Assembly: GCA_002104905.1 (NCBI GenBank)
Contig: MCFE01000239.1
Span: forward strand, 1 to 64,000
Length of the DNA: 64,000 nucleotides
Origin: Basidiobolus meristosporus CBS 931.73
Taxonomy: Eukaryota > Basidiobolomycota > Basidiobolomycetes > Basidiobolales > Basidiobolaceae
Direction of reading: 5' to 3'
In this document: piece by piece, positions 1 to 10,421 of the stretch
Layout: each line of letters begins with the position of its first letter
Numbering within the stretch: the first letter of the stretch is position 1
The notes under the pieces: generated by a model
Seen by the model: the letters and a program-made list of their open reading frames with translations, nothing else
What the model was told of the DNA's origin: nothing
Databases searched by the model: none
Program-made: the position numbers and the translations under genes

Positions 1-168
1 AGATATGCATCTGGTACTCAATACCCATGGCACTCTGAATCTAGCTCCTGTGGCTTGAAACCTGTCACAAAAATGCATGGCAATATCTTGGTTCACTGGT
101 ACTATCTGGCACTGTAAGTGCCTTGTCTAGATCTTACTTTAGGGCTAATAATTAAATATAGTGCCAGA
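1..168. repeat. Truncated copy of foldback (Harb-related) element
   Basis: This stretch matches 24955-25118, that is the inner part of the left arm, the spacer and the first bases of the right arm of the foldback element at 24723-25454. The left side is cut by the window edge. The right arm is missing: the match stops near 168, where LTR-C sequence begins. It carries no coding capacity. It is likely a broken copy that sits in, or replaced, the first ~65 bp of the adjacent LTR. Confidence 0.75.
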
Positions 169-652
169 AATACCAGCTCCTTCTAGAAAGTTCTACTACT
201 TTCTAGCATCTTCTTGAGAGCTCCAAGTCAATGTTTCACAATGGAACATTATATGGAAGCTTCCCATTAGAATTTATGCAGTTCCATGCCATATATGATA
301 ACTACATGTCACATGACTTAGTCACATGATCAGCAGACCCCTGACATATCTCCATATGATATTCCAGTCTGTTTTTAGTATATTCTAATTTGGCACACTT
401 ACTGTGCCTCACCCCAGAACCCCATCAGTTTTAGCCAATATTTCTTGGCAATCATATTGCCAAAAAGTATATATAGTCATATCCCCCCTTATGTTTTCCT
501 CAGTCTGATAAACACAGGTCTTGAATAACCAGCCTTGTCTTAGAAATCCACCTTGCCTTGGAAACATGTTTGCCTTGTTGATCCACACCTAGATCCTTTC
601 CTGGTTCTGCCTTGCCTAGCTCTACTCTCCTGCCTTGTGTCTATTCATATCA
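169..652 (+). repeat. LTR-C, solo and 5'-truncated
   Basis: The segment is the reverse complement of 27873-28238 plus 28452-28600, so it is a dispersed LTR-type repeat. It ends with GTGTCTATTCATATCA, matching the TAACA end of its relatives. A TATA-like run at 468-477 followed by a pyrimidine-rich stretch suggests the promoter reads rightward. It has no internal retroelement sequence beside it. The Tnp2 copy A homology starts directly after it, so it probably inserted into that element. The first ~65 bp are replaced by the foldback fragment. Whether it belongs to a gypsy family is uncertain. Confidence 0.65.
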
Positions 653-655
653 CTT

Positions 656-2815
656 TATTTATAATGCTTACTATAGTAGGACATCATTGATCTTACATTC
701 ATGTAGGTACAATGTCTCAAATGCAAGACTGTCCTAAATTAACATGAGTATTGACTAAAAGTGATATAATAGCATTACATTGTTGAAGGTCAAAATGCTT
801 GCCCCATGGATAAGACTACTTGGATTCAACACCATAAGAGAAGTGAAAAAAGATCATGTGGCAATTGTGGCAAGCCTCTCAGCCATGAAGCATGCAGACA
901 GCATAGGAAGTATTACAAGGATCATGGCCAGTGTATTGCCATACAAGTCATATTGACCAATCATCAGTCACTACTGCACCATGTTTCCACTAATATCAGT
1001 AATGGAGGCTTTAGGATCCAATGCTACTTCTTATCCAAATCATTCCAGGATGCAACTTACCATGCACATGGTACAAGTGGACAACCATCATACAGCTGGC
1101 AACATAAGATCCAGAGACTGTCCTGATTCCAGCATGTGTTAACAGTTGCATGGCATTCACACCTAAATATGCTACCATTGCATCATGTCCAAATTGTTGG
1201 GAATCTACTACCATTGAGGGAAAACATTGTTCACACTCCAGATATATTCCAGTAACACCCTATCTAAAGAAGCTAATGCAGTACAACAAATATTGCAAAG
1301 CTATACAGTACTACACTTGATTTCAATCATGTGCAAACATAACCAATATATTTGGTGGCAAACCTTACAGACAGTTGAGAATCAAGGGCTTCATTGAGGT
1401 ATGTATGACCATACCTTTGCTTTAGCACTTGATGGACTCTCATTAAACAAGTACTCTACCAGCAAATCCTCCTGGCCACTGATTTTCATCAATCTGAATT
1501 TGCCACCCATCTTCCAGTACCAGGGCACTAATCTGATGGTAGTCTCACAGGTATCTGGGCCTAAATCAGTGTCTAACCAGGATAGCTACCTGTATCCACT
1601 GGATGAATTTTGGATGCTTTCCAGTGAAATAACAGTAAATGACTGTCATGTAAAATTACTGTTTATCATCTGCATTGGAGATACCCCAGCCATCAGCAAG
1701 ATGGCAGGTTTTTCCAGGCACAATGAATGATGTTGCTATCAAGTGTGTGAGATCCATGGGACATACACCATAACTCACACACATTGTTATTACCCAAACA
1801 CTAGTGCTAAGAACATCACTTCCCACAGAGAGCACATACAGAAGTCAGCATGCAATTGCAGCAAAGATGGCAAGCTATAAGTCATTGTCTGGAATAAGGA
1901 ATCAATCAGTAATCAGAGATACTTAAGATAGGAGGTATCAGCTGGAGCAAAAGCTTTCCACTGGGAGCAATGCATTTGCTTTGCAACAATATCCCTATAT
2001 TGAGGACCAAGTTGTACATGACACATTTCAAGCTAAGTAAGCCATTTGATATACTGGCAAAATTTGAAAGAATTGCAAAATATTGCAGAATATCTGCTAC
2101 CCTAGTACTTCTCATAGGCTCCAATCAATATTCATATGCATATGCAACAATATATATCAAAGACTGGATGAACTGAATATTTATTTGTTCAAGTGGCATT
2201 CTGAAGACATCCCTACTAAGAGTACATTGGAAGCATTGGGAGTCATACATGGACATTGTAGGAATATTTATCCAGAAGCAGATCACCAATGCCAACTTGA
2301 CACATTAACAGCTGTTGGGTAAGGAATTTGTAATGATATTTGAGCTGCTATACTATAAACATAAAGCTGTATGCATATATCTTTGCTGCTACTGCATCCA
2401 TTCTCTACTCTATCTTACACACTGTGTGGAGAATATTGGGCCTTGCTTCATCTTTTGGGAGTTTCTTATGGAGCAGATGTGCGGCAAGATAGGAAGTTGA
2501 GTCAAGTTGCAGGTGATACCATATCCTATTCTAATCAAGAATATTACCTTCAAGTCCATCATGAATGTGATGAGCTGGCACATGGTGGACAGCCTGGAAG
2601 AGTTGGAAAATACTGAGGACAGATGTGCACATGGAGACACCTATGCTTATGGCATTAGGACACTAAGCAGCCCCATTGCATGGGTAATTAGTTACAAAAA
2701 GTAAGTTTAGGTTAGGTGCAACAAGCAACTAATTCTAATTAAGAAAACGCTACCAAGGTATGCCAGATTTCCCATGGTAACCAACCAAATTTTACACCAT
2801 TCAATATGAATTTCA
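656..2815 (+). pseudogene. Tnp2 (CACTA-like) transposase pseudogene, copy A, 5' part
   Basis: This is a decayed transposase gene of the Tnp2 / Transposase_21 type used by En/Spm-CACTA transposons, which cut and paste DNA. The frame 806-1126 starts with a cysteine/histidine cluster (CGNCGKPLSHEACRQHR) like the N-terminal zinc-finger region. The frame 1401-1730 has the core hallmarks: ALALDG, SSWPLIFINLNLPP, SGPKS and IGDTPAISKMAGF. Beyond that (1740-2700) homology to copy B at 35700-36790 continues across many stops. Stops and frameshifts break the frame throughout, so no protein is made. Copia-A interrupts it at 2815/2816 after TTTCA, and it resumes at 10422. The 5' side is cut by LTR-C at 652. 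Confidence 0.75.
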
Positions 2816-3183
2816 TGTTGCAACTTAAGAAGTGATTTGGATATAAGGAACTTATCAAGAAATAGTGATAATGGTTGAACAGCTGTTTATTAGTACACAA
2901 GCTCAGTATTTATACCTTTGCAGAAGTAATACAGCTGTAACACTAAGTACGGTGGGTTTCTCAATATTCAGGAGCATTCTCTAACAGTTTCAGGGTTAGT
3001 ACACAATGGTTAGTATTAGGCTAATTTGTTCCTGACTATAGGGGAGTAATCATAAGATCATAGATCTGGAGAAAGTGGCAAAGTTAGAGCTGTAAATTAG
3101 TCACACAGTAACCAAGACTAGTTCAGAACTGTCAAGTAAATTTTTAGCTGCGGGATGATATCAAATAGTTCAATATTTCAATA
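2816..3183 (-). repeat. Copia-A 3' LTR
   Basis: This 368-bp repeat matches 10053-10421 along its length with scattered substitutions. On the minus strand the purine-rich run GTGGGGGAG just outside it (3184-3195 on the plus strand) fits the polypurine tract that primes plus-strand DNA synthesis. The outer edge carries TTTCA, the target duplication. The inner terminus reads CAATA instead of CAACA, one transition. Confidence 0.85.
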
Positions 3184-3369
3184 CTCCCCCACAACTAAAT
3201 AGACTTGTTTTGTTGGATAGTGCCACATAGTGCCAGTCTGGTTATAGTGCCGGATTCATCTGGCTCTATCTGGCTCTATAATTTCTACCATCATGCCAGT
3301 GGTAGGTTATAGTTACTGGTAATTCTACTCAATCTTATGTTGCTCAGAGTAGTGCTTTCCTTGCATTAT

Positions 3370-4362
3370 TTACTCTTCATAATGCTCCAGACACATATCT
3401 CTTGGTGGATGTCTTCTTGTATGAATAAACTGTACATTAATATATATTTTAACTATTTTACCTATTCCATTGTGTTCTCCTATAAATAACTTTCCTCTAT
3501 ATTTACATGCCAATATGCTGAATCTTTTCAGATATCCAAATGTATGCTCTACCCTAACTCTGAAACAATCAAATATCTCATTGTAGAGCTTCTGCTTCCT
3601 GCTAAGCACACCATTCCTTGGCTTCCTATAAGCTGTAATACATCCTAATCTCTGACAATCCTCTCCTATATAAGCTAAGTCTGCCATACATTTCTCCCCT
3701 CTACTGAATTCAGGATGATTCTCTACCCAGAGTGCTTTGTCATGCCTACTTCCAGCAAATGGCCCACTAAACCAGATGATGTTACCCTCAATGTCAGACA
3801 GTGCTTGAAACATCACACAGTGTGCCTTGCACTTGCCAGAATAATAGTGCCTCTGCCCTCTAGAAGGCCTGTGAATCCTGACTGGGAAGGTATCCAAAAT
3901 ACTCCTTAGTGCTTGAAACTTCATTCAGTGTACCTTGTACTTGCCAGAGTAAAAGTGCCACTGCCCTCTAGAAGGTCTGTTAATCCTCACTGGGAAGGTA
4001 TCCAAGATACTCCTTATACACAACCTGCTGCTGAACACTCTGGGATATGGAAGTCTATTGGAGCTTCTAAACCTAGTACTCCAAGCTTGCATTAAGTCAT
4101 TCACACCCTCTGCAAGGTGGTTCTCCATTGCTATCAGCTGAGAATGAAAGTTTCTAGGACTTTTGTTGCCATGGATGGCCAGATGCAACCTTGTAGGGCA
4201 ATAGTCCTTGTAATAGCAGAGAAGCTTAACAAGGGATCTTGTTGAGTAGATTGGGGTAGATCAACCACAGTACTTGGTATAGATCTCCTCTAGTATGTCA
4301 AAAGGAGATCCAGTGGTAATGATGGGATTGATTAGAAAAGACCATTCAGATGAGTAAGTCAT
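3370..4362 (-). pseudogene. Harbinger-type DDE transposase, two in-frame TGA stops
   Basis: Reading from the ATG at 4362-4360 gives 330 codons in one frame, close to the usual HARBI1-like length, with only two interruptions: TGA at 4263-4261 (codon 34) and TGA at 3927-3925 (codon 146). The DDE_4 catalytic fold is visible: LDTFPVRINRP (first Asp), YSGK, GSRHDKALW, ADLAYIGED (second Asp) and RVRVEHTFGYLKRFSIL (third, Glu). Residues around the first catalytic Asp are present twice because of an in-frame 108-bp duplication. The enzyme would cut at the GACTTG ends of Harb and possibly of its MITE relatives. As it stands it is dead unless TGA is read through. Confidence 0.82.
3801..4016. repeat. 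In-frame tandem duplication, 2 x 108 bp, inside transposase
   Basis: Unit 3801-3908 and unit 3909-4016 are head-to-tail copies, each 108 bp (36 codons), both ending ACTCCTTA. They encode SILDTFPVRIHRPSRGQ and SILDTFPVRINRPSRGQ, so the first catalytic Asp region is doubled without shifting the frame. The units have diverged at more than ten sites, so the duplication is not recent. One of the two TGA stops lies in the downstream unit. Confidence 0.9.
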
Positions 4363-4791
4363 ATTAGAACTGGGAGGATCAGGATGAGATGATTAGATTT
4401 AATTTGGCACAATTAGCTTTATTTATCTGATTTTCCATGCATTATGATTAAATCACCATCAATTGCCATGTATCCCATCATTTTGTTGCAAAAATCATCC
4501 TCAAACAATGACTGGGAATCTTTATTGATGTTTTGCTCACAAGTCTATAATCAAATAGGAAATCTGCAATTGATGTGATCTGATCTGTGTCAATGCAATC
4601 CAAGAAGCATCATGCATAATATATGGAAAACTCAACAATCACATTAGTTTTCATATATATTTAATATAAGACCAGCTTGAAGCCAATTCACCACTGTATA
4701 AGTATCCAAATCCGTCACTGTGGTCCCTATACCAAGTCTCAACTCATCTTTAGTTCAACCCTGACAAAACCCATCCCCCAGCTTACAAGCG

Positions 4792-4803
4792 CGGTCCGGA
4801 CCG
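4792..4803. promoter_or_regulatory. Perfect 12-bp palindrome CGGTCCGGACCG
   Basis: The sequence CGGTCCGGACCG is its own reverse complement and lies 9 bp upstream of the ATG at 4813, between the two divergent Harb genes. It is a GC-rich spot in an AT-rich, CpG-poor element and keeps three CpGs. CGG/CCG triplets are typical half-sites of fungal Zn2Cys6 regulators, and Harbinger-type DNA-binding partners also bind palindromes near the element's genes. A binding role is inference. Confidence 0.4.
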
Positions 4804-4812
4804 GAAAAGTCA

Positions 4813-5124
4813 ATGTTGGATCCGTTCAAGTTCTTGCCAAATGATTTCAGTATGGCCCAAATGTCTATGATGACCCTTCATACAGATATTTGGGCTCTAC
4901 TATTTAATCTAGCAGAACTAGATACCTTGGAGAGTAAACAGAGATGGAAGAACCTGAGTAGAAAGTTGTGGCATGAGTTCTACATCAAGATGCCAGCGGA
5001 TGTATGTAAGAAGATATATAACAAGACAGGTATTGACATCAAGAATGAGCTGAGATTGAGGGGATTTGACAAAGAAGCCACACAGGAACGATTTTGGCAA
5101 GTAAAAGAATGCGTCAGAGCGTAG
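4813..5124 (+). CDS. Small Harb-encoded protein, 103 aa, possible DNA-binding partner
   Basis: An intact 103-codon frame starts MLDPFKFLPNDF and ends KECVRA. I do not recognise its family. It is charged and predicted mostly helical (for example TLESKQRWKNLSRKLWHEFY, a Trp-rich basic helix). PIF/Harbinger elements usually carry a second gene for a Myb/SANT-like protein needed for transposition, transcribed divergently from the transposase, and this ORF sits in that place and orientation. It is short for a full Myb-like partner, so it could be truncated. Unlike the surrounding remnants it has no stop. Confidence 0.45.
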   Translation: MLDPFKFLPNDFSMAQMSMMTLHTDIWALLFNLAELDTLESKQRWKNLSRKLWHEFYIKMPADVCKKIYNKTGIDIKNELRLRGFDKEATQERFWQVKECVRA

Positions 5125-6079
5125 CACTGCAAACCGGCCCAGTTGCATCATCCGGTGCAATTCAGCATGGTCAAGCTGCAGCATTGCACTCATCAACTAG
5201 GAGGCAAAATACAGACTGCCAATATCAAGTAGCCAAGTGGATAGTCAACAAGAAAGTAGTTTAGGTGTGCAAAGTGAATTACTATCAAATGCTTCAGTAG
5301 TAATCCCTGTAAGAAACAAGCCTAGGAAAAGATGATGCAATTGCATTGAATTGATATTATTTTTAATGATCTAAACAACGCATTTTTTTTGCAATCCGCA
5401 TCAAGCCATTGCAAATCAGTGATCACTATATTTTGATATAAGCAATATTAAGGTCATCTCACATTTGAGACAGGACCCCTATAAATAAACACCCTGCACA
5501 TGTATATATCATCTGTGGCACAAGTGCAGCTATTTGATCTGATTTGCACCCATACATTTTGGTTGCATGCTAGTTATGACACCTTGTCAAGTCACTAGGG
5601 TCAGGGATTTACTTGCTTAATGGGCATAATGGGATATTTGATGGCAAATCAGGTAGCTTGTGTATTGGTCAAAGAGCCAATTGGGGGCTGAAAGCTTCAG
5701 GATACTTTTGGACCAATTAACCACTGAGATACCATCCAACTGGAGTGATGGTAGCAAAAATGGCAAGTATCAGTGTAGTTTATAGTGTGATACTCATTTA
5801 TTTCCATTTACATTAAAGAGACATATCCAAATACCGGATTTTACCTACAATATTAGCGGTATCTAATTGTGCACGTGATGCAAACATTACAAGTGGTTGC
5901 AATCATTTGTTCTAACCTCATCATGTCAGATTGTGCCATAGTGTGCAAGATTGTCCCACATGGTGCAAAATTGTACAAGAGCAATCCAGCCTACTGGTAG
6001 CTACAATATTGCGCCCAATTGTTCTTTAAGACTGGGGATTGTGCCGCGCACCCTGGCAGAGTACAATGGATTGAGTCTA

Positions 6080-9000
6080 TTAATTTCCTAATCCTAACTC
6101 CTCCCTAAGATTCTCAAATTTTGGCCTAGCTACTGGTTTTGTCAATAGATTTGCCACCATTTTGTTAGTTGTGCAGTACACTAACTCTACCAAGTTATTT
6201 TTTACAGCTTCCCTCTCACAGTGATGCTGTGTATCAATGTGCTTGGTTCTGGTATGATCAGTTGGATATCTAGCTAATGAAGTACAACTTTGATTATCCT
6301 TGTAAATACATGTTGGTTCATCTGAATTAAGACCTAAGTCTTTGAATAATTTCTGTGGCCATATAGCCTCCTTAGTTGCTTGACATGCAGCCATATATTC
6401 TGCCTCAGTTGTAGATAGGGCCTCAGTTGGTTGTTTCTTGCAATTCCAAGTAATAGCTGCACCAGCACAAAGTAATACATAGCCTGTGGTAGAGCATCTG
6501 TCAATCAGATTCCTGCCCCAATCTGAAACACTATAACCATCAATTTTTTGCCTATTAGCTGCTCCAGAGTATTCCAGCACCATATTTATGGTACCTTGTA
6601 GATATCTGAAAATCCGCATAACTGCTGCAATTTGTTCTGATCCATAACTCTGCACAAATTGACTGAGTATTCCAACTACCACTACAATATCTGGATGTGT
6701 AGACACCATCAAGTTTATTAGGTTACCAACCATTGATTGATAGGGAAAGTTTTGGTTCATATTTGAGCCATTTTCATCTGTAACTGGCTGAGATTTGCTT
6801 ATTTCAGGTTATTGTCCGTAGCTGTAGCTGCAGGTTTGCAATTTTCTATTTTGAAGCATCTGAGAATGTCCCTGATGTACTTGGACTGATTCAGCAAAAT
6901 ATTCTGCGTAGGTATGTCAAATTTGACCTCAAATTAAAGCAAATAGCGCAACTTTCCAAGATCTTTCAACTCAAACCTGCTGAAGAGATCTGATTTTGTC
7001 AGTTTAAGTGTCTCTTGGTCACTTGTAGCTATAATTAGGCTGTCCACACAGAGAACTAGGATGCTCACACCCTTTATGAGCTGCTTCACATATATACTGT
7101 GATCTGCAGTGCTACAACAGAACCCAATTTCCTCTATATATGTGTCAATCTTGTCTTACCATGCTCTAGTTGCCTGCTTAGGCCCATACAACAATTTTCT
7201 AAGATTGCACACCTTATAGGGGTCATTTGGAACAGTGAAACCTTCCGGTTGCACCTTATATATAGTTTCTTGCAATTCCCCATTCCTTCCGGTTGCACCT
7301 TATATATAGTTTCTTGCAATTCCCCATTTAGAAAGGCTATTATGACGTCCATTTGGTGCAGATCTTGACTGTGTGCAGCTGCCAGGGCCAGAACAATCCT
7401 AATGGAATTAAACTTGACTACCAGAGCAAATGTTTCCTTAAAGTCTGGTCCCTGGAACTGGGAATAGCCTATAGCCACAAATCTAGCCTAGTACATATTA
7501 ACGGCCCCATTTGAGGTTATCTTGATCTTGTAGACCCATCTACATCCTATTGGCTTTCTCCCAATTGGTATATCTACCAGTTCCCATGTTTTTGCCTTGA
7601 TCAGTGATTAGAACTCCTCCTGCATGGCTTGTTGTCACATAGTAGCATCTGGACTTTGAATTGTCTGTTGCAGATTCTGAGGTTTGACACATAAGGCAAG
7701 ATAAGCTTCTTCACAATCATTGGATGTCTGCCACCAGGGTCCAAGGGCATTTCTTGTTCTGGTAGATCTCCTCACTGGGATAATCTGTTCTGATCTGGGA
7801 GTGGTAGAAGTATGTTACATATCTGGCTGGATTTGTTACGTATCATCTTCATTAGTATTGATTGCATCATCAGGCCGCTGGCCAATGATTTCTGTGACTT
7901 TCTGATCTGAATTCTCCTCAAATGCAATGTCCCTGCTGTTGGTCAGCTTCTTGATTTTGCCATCATACACTCTATACCCTTTAGTATCTTCACAATACTA
8001 AAGAAAGATCCTTTTCCTACTCTTTGGTACCAACTTCAATTGTTTATGTCAGGGATGTGATAAAACACATCACTGCCAAAAATCTTGAGGTGCTGGAGAT
8101 CTGCTTTTTAGCCTGTATATGCCTCAAAGGGTGTAGAATCACGTAGTACTGTTGTTTTGCATCTATTCTTGATGTATACTGCAGTAGCAACAGATTCAGC
8201 CCAGAATCTGTAGTCCATTCCCTTATCATTTAGCATAGATCTTCTCATCTCTGCTATTGTTCTATTTGCACATTCTGCTACTCCATTTTGCTGTGGAGTA
8301 CAAAGAACTGTGGTCTATTGAATTATACCAGTAGACAGGCAGTATTTTGCAAGCTCCTTCAAACAGTATTCTCCTCCATTGTCACTTTGTAGTACCTTCA
8401 ATGTACACCCAGTTGGTATTACTGCCATGTTCTTGATATGCTTAAATGTCTCTGAAGCTTCTTCCTTTGTTTTGCGGAAGTACACCCATGTATATATTGT
8501 TTTGTCTTCAATTGTCATCATAAAGTATCTCTTTGCTCCAAAGGACAGTATTGTCATGGGGCCACATATGTCTGAGTGTACAATAGCCTATATTTTGGTG
8601 GTATTGATGCCTTCTGAGCTCTTTAAACCTTGCCTAGCTTGTTTATCATATGAACATCCCTTACAAACATTCAATTTGATTGGAATTCAGTATTTTTGGC
8701 CCAAAACAAGCTAATTTTTCATCAATTGGATCATCTTCTGTTTCCCAATGTGACCTATACTCCTGTGCCATGTCTTCTAATTGGCTTCATCAGTTTCAGC
8801 AATGCTGACATACTCAGATACAATGATCTTGCATTGTAACTTGTATATATTGTGATCTCTGATTCCCAAAGCTAATTTTTGTCTATTCTCACTGAATATT
8901 GAGCAGCTCATCTTAGTAAAAACAAATTTCAGTCCCTGAGCAGTTGCTTTACTGACTGATAGTAGATTCTTAGCTCTTCCAGGTACATAGGGTATGTCAG

Positions 9001-9400
9001 TGAGTCATGCTGTTGTTGCCCCTGAGCTATTGCTCATATTTACTTGTATAGATCCAGTTGCGGTAGCTCCCAGAGCAGAGTTATCTCCCAGATAAACCTT
9101 TCTTGGAGGAATAGTCTTTAAGTTGCTGAACCACTTCTTTATACCACAAATATGCTATGAGGCCCCAGAGTGAATATACCATTCAATACTTTGGTTACTT
9201 GCAATCTCTTGTACAATTACAAATAACTGTTCATCAGTAGTTACATATTTTGCCTGCTCTAGCTTCTGTTTTTTGTCTGCTTGTTTCTTCTTGCATTCTC
9301 TTGCCCAGTGTCCTGGCTATTTACAATAGTTGCAGCAACCAGGTTTTCTTTGATTTTGTTGCTTTCCCTTCTTTTCTATGCGCCTTTCTAAACTGAATAA
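6080..9400 (-). pseudogene. Copia-A pol (PR-IN-RT-RNase H), degenerate
   Basis: Polyprotein of Copia-A in the order typical of Ty1/copia, read right to left. Zinc knuckle near 9300-9350 (CNYCK, then a stop, then GHWAREC). Protease near 9140-9180, where the active-site DSG is HSG. Integrase at 7900-8700, with SDICGP and SDNGGEY. Reverse transcriptase at 7134-7560, with HQMDVIIAFLNGEL. RNase H at 6080-6760, with STTEAEYMAACQATKEAIW, the longest intact piece (226 aa). Many stops and frameshifts lie between the pieces. Around 7230-7330 a short stretch (TTCCGGTTGCACC and following) is tandemly duplicated. No function remains. Confidence 0.85.
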
Positions 9401-9520
9401 AGCATTATCATTGATTTTCTCTGCTTGATCATTATGTCTGAGTTGTTCATGGAGGAGTCTTTTTTTGACATAGTCTCAAGTCAAATTGTCTTCTCTGCTT
9501 TCAAAAGAAAGTATGAGTGG

Positions 9521-10016
9521 CTAATACTTGTCTGGTAGGCTGCAAAGCAGACATAGTATCTTTTCTTCATCATCTACACCAGCATTAATACTGTAAAGTT
9601 CTTCTGCAAGTATCTCCATTTTGGTAATGAGTTGTAGCATGTCATCATCTGGCTTCTTCCTCACGTTAGAAACTTTGGTTTTAAGTAAAACTTGGTTTAT
9701 ACTGACTTTGCTCCAAAGATCTTCTCTAAAGATTCCCATGCTGCTTTGGCAGTATTTGAGGCATGGATTTGTCCATCAAAGGAATCTTGCACATTGATAC
9801 ATATGGCATTAAAGGCCTTTCTCCCGTTCTCTTAAAACTTCTCCACTTCTTCTGCTGCTCCTTTGGGCTCACTTCTTTTTCTGTTACTATACTCCAAAGC
9901 TTCTTTTCCTTACAGTGGCTCTGCATCCTGATTCTCCAAAGTCTGTAGTTCTTTCCATCAAACCTTTCCTTTACAGAGAAGATGTTTGTGTTGTTCTGTA
10001 TGCTAATAGAAGTCAT
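9521..10016 (-). pseudogene. Copia-A gag, fragmented
   Basis: Two overlapping frames on the minus strand encode the start of the capsid protein: 9726-10016, beginning MTSISIQNNTNIFSVKERFD with the motif DGKNYRLWRIRMQ, and 9521-9739, with VSNVRKKPDDDMLQLITKME. This is the UBN2/gag domain that packages element RNA. A frameshift near 9730 separates the halves. The start codon lies 25 bp from the primer-binding site, which supports the ATG at 10016-10014. Confidence 0.8.
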
Positions 10017-10040
10017 CTTTAGAACAGATCAAGGCAATTG

Positions 10041-10052
10041 GGGCTCATAACC
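10041..10052 (-). other. Copia-A primer-binding site (half-tRNA type)
   Basis: Directly inside the 5' LTR the minus strand reads GGTTATGAGCCC. It is complementary to GGGCTCATAACC, the anticodon stem-loop of fungal initiator methionine tRNA. Drosophila copia and yeast Ty5 use the same arrangement: a tRNA-iMet cleaved in the anticodon loop primes minus-strand synthesis. The Copia-B elements have the identical site. Confidence 0.75.
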
Positions 10053-10421
10053 TGTTGGAATTTAAGAACTGAATTGGAAATAAGGAACTTATCAAGAAAT
10101 AGCAATAATAGTTGAGCTGTTGTTTATTAATAAAGAAACTCAGTATTTATACCTTTGTAAAAGTGATACAGCTGTAACACTAAGTAAGAAGGGTTTCTTA
10201 ATATTAAGCAGCATTCTGAAACAGTTTCAGGGTTAGTACATAATAGTTAGTATTAGTGTTAATTTGTTCCTGACTATAGGGGAATAATCATAGGATCATA
10301 GATTGGGAGAAAGTGGCAAAGTTAGAGCTGTCAATTAGTCCCACAGTGACCAAGACTAGTCCAGAATTGTTAAGTATATTTTTAGCTGCAGAATGATACC
10401 AAATTGTCCAATATTTCAACA
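10053..10421 (-). repeat. Copia-A 5' LTR
   Basis: This 369-bp repeat pairs with 2816-3183. Termini are TGTTG and CAACA, both intact here. On the minus strand a TATA-like GGTATAAATACTGAG (around 10140-10155 on the plus strand) would supply the promoter. The target duplication TTTCA follows at 10422-10426. Confidence 0.87.

Larger units (their letters stand above)
3202..6077. mobile_element. Harb: PIF/Harbinger-like DNA transposon with two genes
   Basis: This 2.88-kb element is inserted in Copia-A and flanked by TA on each side (3200-3201, 6078-6079). The left end begins GACTTGTTTTGTTG; the right end, read inward, begins GACTCAATCCATTG, so the terminal repeats are recognisable but diverged. 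It encodes a DDE transposase on the minus strand (3370-4362) and a small ORF on the plus strand (4813-5124), the two-gene divergent layout typical of Harbinger elements. The right 0.5 kb recurs inverted at 25730-26240. Uninterrupted Copia-A sequence at 27519-27560 shows the pre-insertion context. PIF/Harbinger usually duplicates a 3-bp TWA; the TA seen here may point to the ISL2EU branch (inference). Confidence 0.75.
2816..10421 (-). mobile_element. Copia-A LTR retrotransposon, full-length, nested, degenerate
   Basis: A complete but inactive Ty1/copia-type element lies on the minus strand. Terminal repeats at 2816-3183 and 10053-10421 begin TGTTG and end CAACA (mutated to CAATA on the left). 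The 5-bp target duplication TTTCA flanks it exactly at 2811-2815 and 10422-10426. The empty site survives in Tnp2 copy B at 36885-36910 and copy C at 27315-27340. A primer site GGTTATGAGCCC adjoins the right LTR. A PIF/Harbinger-like element (3202-6077) is inserted between the 3' LTR and the end of pol. Without that insert the element is about 4.7 kb, usual for the superfamily. Confidence 0.88.

Noticed and set aside
3801-4016. Tandem units considered as a CRISPR-like or satellite array.
   Set aside because: Only two units, both coding and in frame within the transposase.
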